Source: CAJWKT01 sp964465375 (GTDB taxonomy: Bacteria > Pseudomonadota > Gammaproteobacteria > Steroidobacterales > Rariloculaceae). From it: a stretch of DNA of 64,000 nt. The stretch spans positions 1 to 64,000 of the forward strand of contig CAYXIJ010000011.1 in assembly GCA_964465375.1 (NCBI GenBank), written 5' to 3'. A model generated the notes under the pieces. That model saw nothing but the letters and a program-made list of their open reading frames with translations, was not told the DNA's origin and made no database searches. Shown here in pieces: positions 45,121 through 54,924 of this stretch; the stretch's first letter is position 1; every line of letters starts with the position of its first letter. The position numbers and the translations under genes were made by a program.

Positions 45121-45903
45121 CTAATTGAAACGAGGCTTATAAGCCTCCATACATATTGATAGTCCTGGCCATTTAAAAATCTTCTCTATAGCTTTATCAA
45201 AAACAAATGGAAAAATTCTAAGAGGTAAAATTACCAGCCACGCCAAGAAAGGATGTATTCTCGAAATCAATCGATATAAAGCTGTTATTTTCTGGCTAAA
45301 AAATCCGGTGCAGTATGAAATATTTTCTACCAACAGATTAGAATCATCGCATAACTCTACTAACATTGCTTCCGTGTAGCCTCTTCTAACATGGCCGCCA
45401 TCCTCAGTTATTTTTCTAAATGGACCCCTATCTGAACTAGTCACAGGTCTTTGAAAATAGTAGGGTGCAGTCAGCAACAATCTCCCCCCAGGCTTGAGGC
45501 ATAACGCCACCTCTTTGAAAAGCTTTCTATCGTCAATTATATGCTCGATATTTTCTACACAGATCGCTATATCAAAACTTTGATATAAATCTTCCCGATC
45601 ATTTAATAAACGAACATCCTGCACTTCGAATGTTGCCATATCTGCCTTGCAGATTTCTGATCTTTCCTTTGCTACTCTTTGGTTTCTGTCATCCCAGCTC
45701 AGCCCCAGTGCTTTATATCCCCTCAGCGCTGAACCGATAGTAAATGCTCCGGTTCCACAACCTACATCAATCAAGGCTTCGTCATCCCTGGTAATCGGTA
45801 ATTTACTTTTTATCCATAACCAACGATCAACTACAGTTGAATCACTATGGAAAAGAGTTGCAGGATGTCCAAATATTTTTACCAATAATGATTGGTCCAT
45901 CAC
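45121..45903 (-). CDS. class I SAM-dependent methyltransferase
   Basis: 260 aa. SAM loop ALIDVGCGTGAFTIGSA (38-54) with the acidic residue in LGLSWDD, motif II FDIAICVENIEHI, and LKPGGRLLLTAPYY. The pattern is that of small-molecule methyltransferases of the Methyltransf_11/25 group. It lies 15 nt after the CDP-sugar epimerase gene ends and before the polymerase gene, so sugar O-methylation or N-methylation is likely. A second start Met (M2) directly follows the first. Confidence 0.82.
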   Translation of the reverse strand: MMDQSLLVKIFGHPATLFHSDSTVVDRWLWIKSKLPITRDDEALIDVGCGTGAFTIGSALRGYKALGLSWDDRNQRVAKERSEICKADMATFEVQDVRLLNDREDLYQSFDIAICVENIEHIIDDRKLFKEVALCLKPGGRLLLTAPYYFQRPVTSSDRGPFRKITEDGGHVRRGYTEAMLVELCDDSNLLVENISYCTGFFSQKITALYRLISRIHPFLAWLVILPLRIFPFVFDKAIEKIFKWPGLSICMEAYKPRFN

Positions 45904-45918
45904 ATTACCCGCCTCGAT

Positions 45919-46941
45919 TTAAACATCCTTAATATTTTCCTTGGTCCACTCAAATAAATTTTTTACCCCATCGTCTATCGACACCTTCGGTTCCCATCCT
46001 AGTAAACTAGATATCCTCTCGATATCAGAAATATATATCTTTTGATCACCTGGCCTGGAATCAGAAAAACAGAAAGGTATATTTTTTTTCATAATTTTTG
46101 AAAGTACCTTTATAAATTCCAATAGCGAAATCGAATTACTATACCCTCCCCCAATATTAAAAGCCTTGCCCTTAATTTTTTCTGGATTATTTATTGCTAA
46201 TTCATAAGCACGGATTAAATCATCTATATACAAGACATCTCTTACTTGTTTGCCATTTCCATACAGTGTAATTTTTTTATCTCTCAAGGCTGCGTAAATA
46301 AACCAAGAAATCCAACCTTGGTCTTCACTGCCAAACTGTCTAGGCCCAAAAATACAAGACTGGCGAAAAGTTGTTGTCTGCAATGAATAGATTCGTGCGT
46401 AATCTATAACATATTGATCTACCGCTCCTTTAGAGCAACCATAAGGTGAATGAAAATCAAGGGGCATTTTTTCATTGACGCCCGTGTCAATAGACTCAAA
46501 TTGATAGCGATCCTGAAGCTCAGAAATTTTTAAATGGTCAAGCTGTCCATATACCTTATTAGTAGAGGCATTAATCATAATCGTCTCGGGCGATATTTTT
46601 CTAAGTGCTTCTAAAATATTAAAGGTACCAATGCCATTTATCTCAAAATCTCTTTCTGGATCTAGCACAGAATTAGTTACAGCAACCTGGCCAGCTAAAT
46701 GAATTACGGCGTCAATGTTATTATCCCTAAACGTCTGCTCTATGGTTCTCTTATCAACAATATCTATATTCATAAACTCGATAGAATATTTTGACTGAGA
46801 TTTTAGCCATAATAGATTTTCTTCTGATCCCTTTCGAGAGAGATTATCCACAACGATTACTTTCCAGTCTTTACTTGCAAAGTGATTTACTGCGTTAGTC
46901 CCAATAAAACCAGCACCACCAGTAATCAAAATAGTCTTCAT
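45919..46941 (-). CDS. CDP-paratose 2-epimerase-like (Tyv/RfbE) epimerase
   Basis: Extended SDR of about 340 aa, start ATG 46941 (an upstream TTG adds 11 unlike residues). NAD loop ILITGGAGFIGTN, STNKVYGQL, and PLDFHSPYGCSKGAVDQY with Tyr-x3-Lys. FRQSCIFGPRQFG and GWISWFIYAAL are characteristic of CDP-paratose 2-epimerase, which makes CDP-tyvelose. Here the 3-dehydrase RfbH is absent from the window, so the substrate may be another CDP-6-deoxy sugar made by RfbF/RfbG at 61-64 kb. Substrate inferred. Confidence 0.85.
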   Translation of the reverse strand: MKTILITGGAGFIGTNAVNHFASKDWKVIVVDNLSRKGSEENLLWLKSQSKYSIEFMNIDIVDKRTIEQTFRDNNIDAVIHLAGQVAVTNSVLDPERDFEINGIGTFNILEALRKISPETIMINASTNKVYGQLDHLKISELQDRYQFESIDTGVNEKMPLDFHSPYGCSKGAVDQYVIDYARIYSLQTTTFRQSCIFGPRQFGSEDQGWISWFIYAALRDKKITLYGNGKQVRDVLYIDDLIRAYELAINNPEKIKGKAFNIGGGYSNSISLLEFIKVLSKIMKKNIPFCFSDSRPGDQKIYISDIERISSLLGWEPKVSIDDGVKNLFEWTKENIKDV

Positions 46942-47072
46942 TTGAATAAATGCCCTAAAAGTCCAGCCACACAAACTTATTAAAAATAATCAATAATTGT
47001 ATACCCTTACTAGAGCATGTTTTCATAATTATTCAGAATATTTACTTAATACGTCGCACATTGATCCGTCAA

Positions 47073-48569
47073 TTATTGCTTTATCGAATCTAGGACCTCA
47101 ATAATATTCTTTCTTGAAAAACAAAATAGAGTAATAAAAATTACTAAATTCCAAACAAATATATGAACGTATAGTGGATAGTTACCCAATAAATTAAAGT
47201 ATCTCAATGAAAGAAGAAAAACAGAAATCACCATTACTGGACGTACAATATCTTTAAAAATCCATACTAAAAAATCTAAATACTTATACTCTATAATTCT
47301 TAATGTTCTATAAAACATAAACCAGCCATTTGTTAATGAACGGGAAATAAGAGTACCAATAACCGCTCCTTTTATTCCCAATTGATGTGTTAAATAAATT
47401 GAAAGAATGACATTTAGTAATGCCTCTATGCCTGTCATGTTTGCATAGGATGAATGTTTTTCTGTAGCTGTCAATATTGCATCGGATGGCCATACCACAC
47501 TAAATAATAAAGCAAAAATAAGCATGCAATAAAAAACATCATTTCCGGGAAAAATTTCTGGCCCCGCCCAATTGACAATAAGGGTCTCACCAAAAAGAAG
47601 AAGATTAAGTACAACGATAACCGCCACTATAGAGGAAAAAAATAAAAGTGTTTTAAACAAAGATTTTAATTCTTCAAGCTTTCTTTTTTTGTGAAGACCC
47701 GAAATGAGCGGCATTCTTGTGCTGCTAAACAAACCAACGACGGTAACAAAAAGCCACATCAATTGCATTGGAACTGCATACATAGGTACCGATGACACTT
47801 CAACTACAGATGCAATAATAATATTATCTGCGCTGTTTAAGAGGGATCCGCTTATATAAAGAATAAAAAAAGAAGTGGTAGGCTTTATCATATTTTTTGT
47901 TATTTCATTATTTCTTTTCCCCCTAGATATTTTAAATTTTGGCAATAAATTTTTTAGGTATAATTTAGAACCTAAACTTGGTAAAAAATTAGACAAGCCG
48001 TAAATAATGGATAATGCTATTAATTTAAAACCAGAAAGAAGAAGAACAATTGTTAGAATGTACCTAAATAGCGCACCTAAGAATAAGGCGGATATTTGTT
48101 CAATATGTATACGCCCTAAACCCACTAAAACACTCCTATAGAGATATAGCGGATAGGTTAGAAGAATTAGTAAAATAGTTATCACTAGCGGCACTGAGCT
48201 AGATTCTATAAATGTGCTGGTAAAAAATATTTTAATTGATACAAAAATTATTGTTGCAGCAGTAAAAACATAGATGGTTATTTTTCGGAATAGATAATAC
48301 CCAGAAGATGCCACTTGGCTATAATAATCTACTTTTTCGGCTGCAATATCTCTTGCGACTGCATTACTGACTACTTGTGTAATACCAGGATTGGTAAGAA
48401 AAAAATACGATGAAATGGATAGCACGACAAGCCATGTCCCATACTCTTCTGGGGTAAGGTACTTAACAAACAATGGAATTAAAATAAGCGGACCAATTAC
48501 ACTTACAAACCTATATATAAGGGAGGTGGTAAGTGCTTTACCTGCGGCATTTTTTACCTTTAAGCTCAT
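47073..48569 (-). CDS. wzx: Wzx-type flippase (polysaccharide biosynthesis membrane protein)
   Basis: 498 aa, about 12-14 hydrophobic helices of the MOP/MATE-like flippase superfamily; TSLIYRFVSVIGPLILIPLFVKYL and EEYGTWLVVLSISSYFFLTNPG are typical N-terminal Wzx segments. It would flip the undecaprenyl-linked repeat unit to the periplasmic face for the Wzy-like polymerase 2 kb downstream. Start ATG at 48569, with the long divergent space behind it. Substrate specificity cannot be deduced. Confidence 0.82.
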   Translation of the reverse strand: MSLKVKNAAGKALTTSLIYRFVSVIGPLILIPLFVKYLTPEEYGTWLVVLSISSYFFLTNPGITQVVSNAVARDIAAEKVDYYSQVASSGYYLFRKITIYVFTAATIIFVSIKIFFTSTFIESSSVPLVITILLILLTYPLYLYRSVLVGLGRIHIEQISALFLGALFRYILTIVLLLSGFKLIALSIIYGLSNFLPSLGSKLYLKNLLPKFKISRGKRNNEITKNMIKPTTSFFILYISGSLLNSADNIIIASVVEVSSVPMYAVPMQLMWLFVTVVGLFSSTRMPLISGLHKKRKLEELKSLFKTLLFFSSIVAVIVVLNLLLFGETLIVNWAGPEIFPGNDVFYCMLIFALLFSVVWPSDAILTATEKHSSYANMTGIEALLNVILSIYLTHQLGIKGAVIGTLISRSLTNGWFMFYRTLRIIEYKYLDFLVWIFKDIVRPVMVISVFLLSLRYFNLLGNYPLYVHIFVWNLVIFITLFCFSRKNIIEVLDSIKQ

Positions 48570-49144
48570 CGAGCTATCTATTTTTATTGCTATTCAGGGC
48601 ATTGCCATAAGCACCAAAAATTCGGGGCCCACAGTTACTCCCGACAAATAGCTTATGCATACAATCTTTCACCTGATTTCCCGTATTTTTTGTTTACTTT
48701 CAATGAGCATACATATATTACATTTTCATTTTTATTTGTTCTACATTTTACAATAGAACAATAAAGCTATGCCCACCATCAATTATGAAATCCGAGCTAC
48801 CTGTACTCTTAGAGATTACAGTCTATAGATCATGGCCCTGAGCCCATCATTTTCTCTGTCCCTAAATTATCTTAACGGCAGCTAACCGTAAAATATCTTC
48901 TTGGTTACCCTTTTTTGTGCCCCTCTTCCCAAGAAAATATTATCCTTATGGTAATTTCAAACGAATTTTGACCCACTAAATAATACTAATTTTCACTAAT
49001 TAGAGCCCGAATTAAATGCCTAAAAAGAAGTGTATAATTGGAGTACAAAGTTACTATTATCGTCAAAAAAGTGGAAATAAATTTCATAATGCGGAGAAAA
49101 TAGCGGCCCTATTCTAGATTATAAAATCCATTAGAAATTTCTTT
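48570..49144. other. 575-nt divergent intergenic region
   Basis: AT-rich space between the minus-strand wzx gene and the plus-strand triple fusion, with no ORF of note. TATAAT at 49033-49038, preceded by GTG, is a plausible -10 box for the fusion gene, 106 nt before its ATG; no good -35 stands 17 nt away. A TTGACC (48968-48973) has no matching -10. No JUMPstart/ops sequence was found. It is the only gene-free stretch over 300 nt, and the likely promoter region for both directions. Confidence 0.5.
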
Positions 49145-51721
49145 ATGAATAAAATAGTAATCACAGGTGGTTTAGGCTACATCGGAACGGAGTTGTGTAA
49201 GCTCTATTCGGGGGAGGCAAGGTATAAAAATATTATTGTTGTTGATAATAGATTCAAATCAGAAAGAGTAAAACAATTAAGAGACTGGGGCATTAAATTT
49301 GTACACGGTAGTATATTAGATAAAAATTTAATTTCTGGAATTTTATATGATGCGGATACAGTTTTTCATTTAGCTGGAATAACTGATGTCGCATACACTA
49401 AATCCGGAGAGGACCCTCAGCAAGAAAAAATAATAGAGGAAACTGGTGTTAATGGCACTAGGCTAGTCTTAGCCTGCATCCCAAAAACTTGCAAAATATT
49501 GTTTCCATCCACTCATGTTGTATATGAGGGGCTCAAGAAAACAAAAAAAGACATTACTGAAGATGAATCAACTCATCCTGTTCTCACCTACGCTAGAGGA
49601 AAAATACAAAGTGAGAATGACCTAAAAAGCTCTTCAAAAAACTTCATTATATTGAGGCTGGCTTCAGTATATGGATACTCAACAGATACTATGCGCCTCA
49701 GCATAATGCCCAATTTATTTTCTAAAATTGCATCTCAAAATGGAACTATTCAATTATTTTCAGGCGGCATTCAGTTAAAAAGCTTAGTGCCATTAATAGA
49801 TGTTGCTAGATGCTTCAAATTTATGGCAGAAAAAGAAAATATTTGCAGGGAAATATTTCACGTTTCTAAGGAGAGTGTAACAGTAAAAGAAGTTGCGGAG
49901 TTATGCAAAAATATTAATCCACAGCTAACGATAAAAGAAACTAAAGATGAAATACCAAATTTAGGCTATACAATTTCCAATAAAAAATTGCTGTCAACGG
50001 GCTTTACCTTCAGGCATAACCTTGAGAGAAGTCTAAATGAAATGATTGTTAACTGGTCAGAAAAATCGGTCGATCCTGAGCTGGAATATATCATTCAAGG
50101 AGATAATGATTTTATTGATGAGAGAGGCTCTATCAGCAACTATGAATTACCCGAGCCAATAAACTGGGTGGGACTCATAGAATCCAAAAAGGGAGTCATT
50201 CGCGCTAATCATTATCATCCTGTACAAGAACAAAAATGCCTTCTCGTTACGGGAAAATATATCAGCGTTATTAAGGATTTATCGACTCCAGGATCTCCCA
50301 TTAATACCCGGATTGTTAATGCAGGTGATATTTCAATAATTAAACCAAATGTTGCCCACACGATGGTCTTCCTAGAAGACTCAATATTCTTAAATTTAGT
50401 AAGAGGGGAGCGTGAACATAAAAATTACGGCATTACCCACACCATCCCACATGTTCTTGTTGACAAAGATTTGTCTGAACAATTAATACAGAATTATTCA
50501 ACAAAATGCAGAATATCAGGAAGTAAAAATCTCAAGCCTGTCTTATCATTAGGCTTATCTCCTCTAGCAAATAATCTTCTTAATTCAGAAAAGGACAAAG
50601 ATGAATTGTATCCCCTAGAAATGACTTACTGCCCTGATAGCCATAACTGCCAGCTATCCTATATTGTTCCACCTCAGAAAATGTTTGATCACTACCTGTA
50701 TGTTTCTTCAACTACTAATAGTTTTATGGATCATTTTAAGCATACAGCAAAGCAATATATTAAAGAATTCCAGTTAACATCAAAATCTCTAGTAGTAGAC
50801 ATAGGATCAAATGATGGAATTTTCTTAAGGCCGCTTAAAGACAAAAACATACAAGTTATTGGCATCGAACCGGCCCAAAATATTGCGAAAATGGCATTAG
50901 ATCAAAAAATTGAGGTAATTAATAAATATTTTACAGACAGTGTTGCTGAAGAAATATGCAATAAATTTGGACATGCAGATCTTGTAACTGCATCAAATGT
51001 TTTTGCTCACGCAGACAATATAGATGAAATAACTCATGGTGCCTTTAAACTACTAAAAAAAGGTGGCTCTTTCGTCATAGAAGTACAATATTTACTAGAT
51101 ATGATTAATAATCTCACATTCGATAATATCTATCATGAACATATAAACTACTGGAGCGTCACCTCACTCAACAATTTCTTTACGGCTGCAGGGTACGCTA
51201 TCTACAAAGTAGAACATATTGATACTCATGGTGGGTCCATCCGCGTATATATTTGTGAAACACCAAGTGACATTGATGAGAGCGTACCAAAGTTTCTGGA
51301 AGAGGAAGATAATTTTGGCTTGAAGGACTATAAAACATACATTGAATTCTCAAAACAAGTACGACGTGCTAGAGATTCAGTCAGAAAAAATATTGATCTA
51401 CTAGTTGATCAAAAATTAGTTATAGCTGGCTATGGGTCTCCAGCTAAAGCTACCACAACACTAAACTATTATGGTGTTACAAAAAAAGATATTCATTATA
51501 TTATTGACGATAACCAATTGAAACAAAATAAATTTATTCCTGGTGCTAGGATCCCGATTTGCTCAAGAGACATGCTAGAAAAAAATTCTCCCGATGTTGT
51601 TATTGTAATGGCGTGGAATTTTTATGATGAAATCACAAAAAATAATCAGGAATTAATTCAAAGGGGCATCAAATTTATCAAGATTAAAGACTTGGAAAAT
51701 CCTGATTTTTCCCTTCCTTAA
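49145..51721 (+). CDS. epimerase-cupin-C-methyltransferase triple fusion
   Basis: 858 aa with three parts. 1-305 is an NAD-dependent SDR epimerase/reductase: TGGLGYIG (7-14), STHVVYEG, Tyr149-x3-Lys153. 315-435 is a cupin (NHYHPVQEQKCLLVTGKY, PNVAHTMVFLED). 450-858 is a sugar C-methyltransferase of the NovU/TylC3 type: a degenerate zinc region (CRISGS at 455-460, CPDSHNC at 496-502), SAM loop DIGSNDGIF (552-560), YHEHINYWS, and C-terminal GYGSPAKA. Typical enzymes have CxxC where this has CxxS. Keto-sugar C-methylation then reduction would give a branched-chain 6-deoxysugar. Plus strand, flanked by minus-strand genes. Frame open throughout. Confidence 0.83.
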   Translation: MNKIVITGGLGYIGTELCKLYSGEARYKNIIVVDNRFKSERVKQLRDWGIKFVHGSILDKNLISGILYDADTVFHLAGITDVAYTKSGEDPQQEKIIEETGVNGTRLVLACIPKTCKILFPSTHVVYEGLKKTKKDITEDESTHPVLTYARGKIQSENDLKSSSKNFIILRLASVYGYSTDTMRLSIMPNLFSKIASQNGTIQLFSGGIQLKSLVPLIDVARCFKFMAEKENICREIFHVSKESVTVKEVAELCKNINPQLTIKETKDEIPNLGYTISNKKLLSTGFTFRHNLERSLNEMIVNWSEKSVDPELEYIIQGDNDFIDERGSISNYELPEPINWVGLIESKKGVIRANHYHPVQEQKCLLVTGKYISVIKDLSTPGSPINTRIVNAGDISIIKPNVAHTMVFLEDSIFLNLVRGEREHKNYGITHTIPHVLVDKDLSEQLIQNYSTKCRISGSKNLKPVLSLGLSPLANNLLNSEKDKDELYPLEMTYCPDSHNCQLSYIVPPQKMFDHYLYVSSTTNSFMDHFKHTAKQYIKEFQLTSKSLVVDIGSNDGIFLRPLKDKNIQVIGIEPAQNIAKMALDQKIEVINKYFTDSVAEEICNKFGHADLVTASNVFAHADNIDEITHGAFKLLKKGGSFVIEVQYLLDMINNLTFDNIYHEHINYWSVTSLNNFFTAAGYAIYKVEHIDTHGGSIRVYICETPSDIDESVPKFLEEEDNFGLKDYKTYIEFSKQVRRARDSVRKNIDLLVDQKLVIAGYGSPAKATTTLNYYGVTKKDIHYIIDDNQLKQNKFIPGARIPICSRDMLEKNSPDVVIVMAWNFYDEITKNNQELIQRGIKFIKIKDLENPDFSLP

Positions 51722-51763
51722 TTTTTTCTACCTTAATTATAAATTATTTCTTAAAAAGATATC

Positions 51764-52801
51764 TTAAAATATTTTAGATAGTGCCCTTTTCATAATAGAG
51801 TCATTAGTTAAATTTAAATCCTGCACTCTTTTATGACCAGCTGATTCAATTGCTATTCTTTCAAGGGGATTATTTAGATAATAGTTAATCTTGTTTGCAC
51901 ACTCCTCAACCCCATTAAAGTATGCGGCCTCCTTATTTTCTTTAAAGAATTTTTGTTGAAATAGTGTTCTTTCAGACAGCAAAAAACTCCCACAAGCAGT
52001 AATCTCAAAACTTCTAAACGAAATTTCATCTACATTCGACCTTGTGATAAAACCAAGCATAATCCTAGATTTATTAATAGCATTCCTATAGTTAGATTGA
52101 TAAATGGCACCACTAATTGTAATGTTTCTTTTGTTCCCTAATTTTTTTTTAAATTTTTTCCATTCAGTAGAATATACATGAATATTAGCTTCTATTTTTT
52201 TGGATAGAAGGCCAATAAAATTAATTCGGTTATCGTAGGGCGTCCCTATAAAGGTAACATCAAATTCTTTTTGATCTTCATTAAAATTTTTTTCTTTAAA
52301 GTGTAAACTTTTCTCGTAACACAGAGGCACAAAATGAACTTTTTTTATTCCTATTCTTTTTAGATCCCTGTAATTTGATCTTCTCATCACGATATGATGA
52401 TCGTACAAATGAATATTCTCTAAATATAAACCCCAGCAGCCGTCATTCCTCGGCCCAAAAGGATTATCTGGATTGAGACTTACCGTATTAATACCTTTTT
52501 TTGCGTTTATATATCTTAAGGTTTTTTCAAAAATAAAAATTGGCTTCTCAAACCAGACTAAGTCATAAGACTTAGAATTAATTTTTTCTATAATTGTATT
52601 ATTTAGATTCCTTAATAATGGAGCCAATTGAAAGCGATAGGCAAGCCTGTAACTTAAGGGTTTTTGGGGGTTAATGTACCTATTGGTATCAATCACATCT
52701 ATGGAATCAACTAAACTCTTAATGGATTGAGATCTCATGTATATATAGCCATTCTGGTTTCCGTCTCCCACAAAAAGAACCTTTTTTGGGAAGACAGGCA
52801 T
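51764..52801 (-). CDS. CgeB-like glycosyltransferase
   Basis: 345 aa. Spore-maturation CgeB/YkvP type GT-B fold: KVLFVGDGNQNGY at the start, FDVTFIGTPYDNR at the domain junction, and a C-terminal EISFRSFEITACGSFLLSER that matches the family's donor site. Its ATG overlaps the stop of the epimerase-like gene in a TAATG junction, so the two proteins are probably co-translated. Donor unknown. Confidence 0.77.
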   Translation of the reverse strand: MPVFPKKVLFVGDGNQNGYIYMRSQSIKSLVDSIDVIDTNRYINPQKPLSYRLAYRFQLAPLLRNLNNTIIEKINSKSYDLVWFEKPIFIFEKTLRYINAKKGINTVSLNPDNPFGPRNDGCWGLYLENIHLYDHHIVMRRSNYRDLKRIGIKKVHFVPLCYEKSLHFKEKNFNEDQKEFDVTFIGTPYDNRINFIGLLSKKIEANIHVYSTEWKKFKKKLGNKRNITISGAIYQSNYRNAINKSRIMLGFITRSNVDEISFRSFEITACGSFLLSERTLFQQKFFKENKEAAYFNGVEECANKINYYLNNPLERIAIESAGHKRVQDLNLTNDSIMKRALSKIF

Positions 52802-53880
52802 TACTCTAAAAGACTGCTCAATTTTTTCTTTATTTCTCTTTCGTAATCACCAATTGTATTTTTTATATCCGATAAAGATTTCATTCTCTTTCCCGGCAAA
52901 ACACCAATGAATCGATCGAGATCAGTGTATTCTGGATTAAACTTAATTTTTTGAATTTCTGTCTCTGCTCGACTAGAAAGCATGCGATTTTTCATTATGG
53001 GCATATAACTACCAAGGAATGAAAGATTTGCCATCAATAAATCTCTTCTCGTGACTACAAAAAGAAAAATAGAATTTTTTAGAAAAGAAAAATAACTGTT
53101 GATCTTTCTCTCCGAACTGTCCGTAAGATTAATTTTTATATTTTTCTTTTCACAGGACGCCATATATAAAAGTAATTCACGCCAACTCCAAGAATAATAT
53201 GAAACCATGGTATACAGACCAGGCAATTCCATTTTTTTTGTTATATTGACCAAAGCCTGTGCAATTTCACATACAAACACCGTATTTGCTGGGTTATCAC
53301 TCACAGTAAAGGAATAGCCCTGTCGAATTAGATCTTTTAGCAAAATAGAAGGATTCTGCATCACTCCGTGAACATCCCCTAAACGTAGCAAAAAAACATC
53401 AATCCCAGATCGTTTTCCTAATTTTGTGCAAATATTTTCCGCATATCTCTTATTAGCAGCATATACAGATCTAGGAAAAAAATAATATTTGAGTTTCGGA
53501 TACATAGGCTCTTTGTACCCAAAAGCAGCTTGTGTGCTAGCAAAAACAAAAACACTATCGCGGCTCATGTACTGAAACACTTTTTCTAATCGAGACTTAT
53601 AAAAATTCCTCATCTCATCTATCATCATTTTTGAAGGAGCAGCCAAATCAAGTACTAGATCCGCATTAGAAATAGCTCGTTGAATCATACTGTTCTGAGA
53701 TATATCTCCAGATAAATACGTAATGCCTAATTTCTTTAATAATGTCGCAGCGTATTCTGTCCTAGCAATTGCAACCAATGAAATATTCTTGAAGAGATCA
53801 AGATACATGCATAACTCTACACCGACCTTAGAATTAGCCCCTAATATCACTATCTTTTTATCTTGATCTTGAGTACTCAT
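52801..53880 (-). CDS. NAD-dependent epimerase/reductase-like SDR
   Basis: 359 aa extended SDR. The NAD loop is degenerate (ILGANSKVG, lacking the second Gly of GxxGxxG), yet Ser/Thr in FASTQAAFG and Tyr-x3-Lys in SVYAANKRY are present. The C-terminal 100 residues are unlike standard family members. It could be a 4-ketoreductase for the CDP-6-deoxysugar, in the style of CDP-abequose synthase. Overlaps the CgeB-like gene by one base and starts 3 nt after the Gfo/Idh/MocA gene ends. Confidence 0.72.
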   Translation of the reverse strand: MSTQDQDKKIVILGANSKVGVELCMYLDLFKNISLVAIARTEYAATLLKKLGITYLSGDISQNSMIQRAISNADLVLDLAAPSKMMIDEMRNFYKSRLEKVFQYMSRDSVFVFASTQAAFGYKEPMYPKLKYYFFPRSVYAANKRYAENICTKLGKRSGIDVFLLRLGDVHGVMQNPSILLKDLIRQGYSFTVSDNPANTVFVCEIAQALVNITKKMELPGLYTMVSYYSWSWRELLLYMASCEKKNIKINLTDSSERKINSYFSFLKNSIFLFVVTRRDLLMANLSFLGSYMPIMKNRMLSSRAETEIQKIKFNPEYTDLDRFIGVLPGKRMKSLSDIKNTIGDYEREIKKKLSSLLE

Positions 53881-53883
53881 AAA

Positions 53884-54858
53884 TCAAAAAGTATATATTT
53901 GCTCTATAGCTTTCGTAGTGAGTAAAGATTTAACTGCATTGGTATATGAAACTTTCTTGTCAGAAAATGATGACAGGTAATCCTGCCAAAACTTAGCCCC
54001 TTGCCCGAGAGACGATGAAGGTACGATTCCTTTTAAAAAATGACTAATCTCGTATCTCCCCCCCCCTTTTTTTCTTGGAATCACAACAGGCGGCTGATGT
54101 TCTTTATAAAGATACAGATCAACTGTAACATCTTCAAAAATATAACTTATTTTATCCCTAGTCTCTCTTAAATGGGTGATAATAATCTTACATTCAATAT
54201 CTCTTTTTTCTTTGAGTCGGATTAAAAAATCTGCCTCCGTATGAATATCTAATTTATCATTGTATTCAATGTTTGCGTGCACAATACTTAAATCAAGTGG
54301 GTCTACCGTATACAGCACAGTATCAATCCAATGAACACCAGACTCAAATAGGATCCCACCGCCAGAAAGATCAAAATCACTATGGAAGCTACCTGAGCTG
54401 ATGTTGTAATATCCATATTCACACCTAATAGACTTCAATTTTCCAAATACGTTGTCTCTTATTGCGTTTTTAATAACATTAACATGCCCTAAGGACCGTC
54501 TTTGATAGCCAACCGAAAAAGCATAATCTTGATAATCGGAAGTAATTTTTAAATGCTCATCGACAGATTTTGCGAAAGGCTTTTCACAATAAATTCCACT
54601 CACTTTACCTTTTATAGCATCAAATATAGGGGATCGATTTCCATAAGGGCTAGCTATCAAAACAATATCCGTTCTTGGATATTGTTCAAACAATTCAATT
54701 GACTCAATAAACGGTATACCTAATTTTTTTAGTAACGGAACATCATCATACTTAGGCTCTAGAACCCAGCTAATGTTAATATCCTCATTGGTACTCAATA
54801 TCGGAAGATGGCAATTTTTGACAACATGACCAAAGCCCACAATTCCTACATTAAGCAT
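53884..54858 (-). CDS. Gfo/Idh/MocA-family oxidoreductase with a G9 tract
   Basis: 324 aa. VGIVGFGHVVKNCHLPIL Rossmann start, IYCEKPFAK catalytic Lys, and GGGILFESGVHWIDT. Only distantly like the family member at 19-20 kb. The gene contains A7 then G9 (plus strand C9 at 54058-54066 followed by T7), coding Lys-Lys-Gly-Gly-Gly at about residues 262-269; loss or gain of one G would shift the frame. Together with the SDR next to it, it may reduce or oxidise a keto-sugar. Substrate unknown. Confidence 0.83.
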   Translation of the reverse strand: MLNVGIVGFGHVVKNCHLPILSTNEDINISWVLEPKYDDVPLLKKLGIPFIESIELFEQYPRTDIVLIASPYGNRSPIFDAIKGKVSGIYCEKPFAKSVDEHLKITSDYQDYAFSVGYQRRSLGHVNVIKNAIRDNVFGKLKSIRCEYGYYNISSGSFHSDFDLSGGGILFESGVHWIDTVLYTVDPLDLSIVHANIEYNDKLDIHTEADFLIRLKEKRDIECKIIITHLRETRDKISYIFEDVTVDLYLYKEHQPPVVIPRKKGGGRYEISHFLKGIVPSSSLGQGAKFWQDYLSSFSDKKVSYTNAVKSLLTTKAIEQIYTF

Positions 54859-54924
54859 TAAAATTTCCTACAAAATCTGGTATCAAAAAGTTATTAGGCC
54901 CATGGGTGATCGACTGTTTCTTTT

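Noticed and set aside
48570..49144. JUMPstart/ops antitermination element
   Set aside because: No GGCGGTAGCGT-like sequence was found here or elsewhere on either strand.
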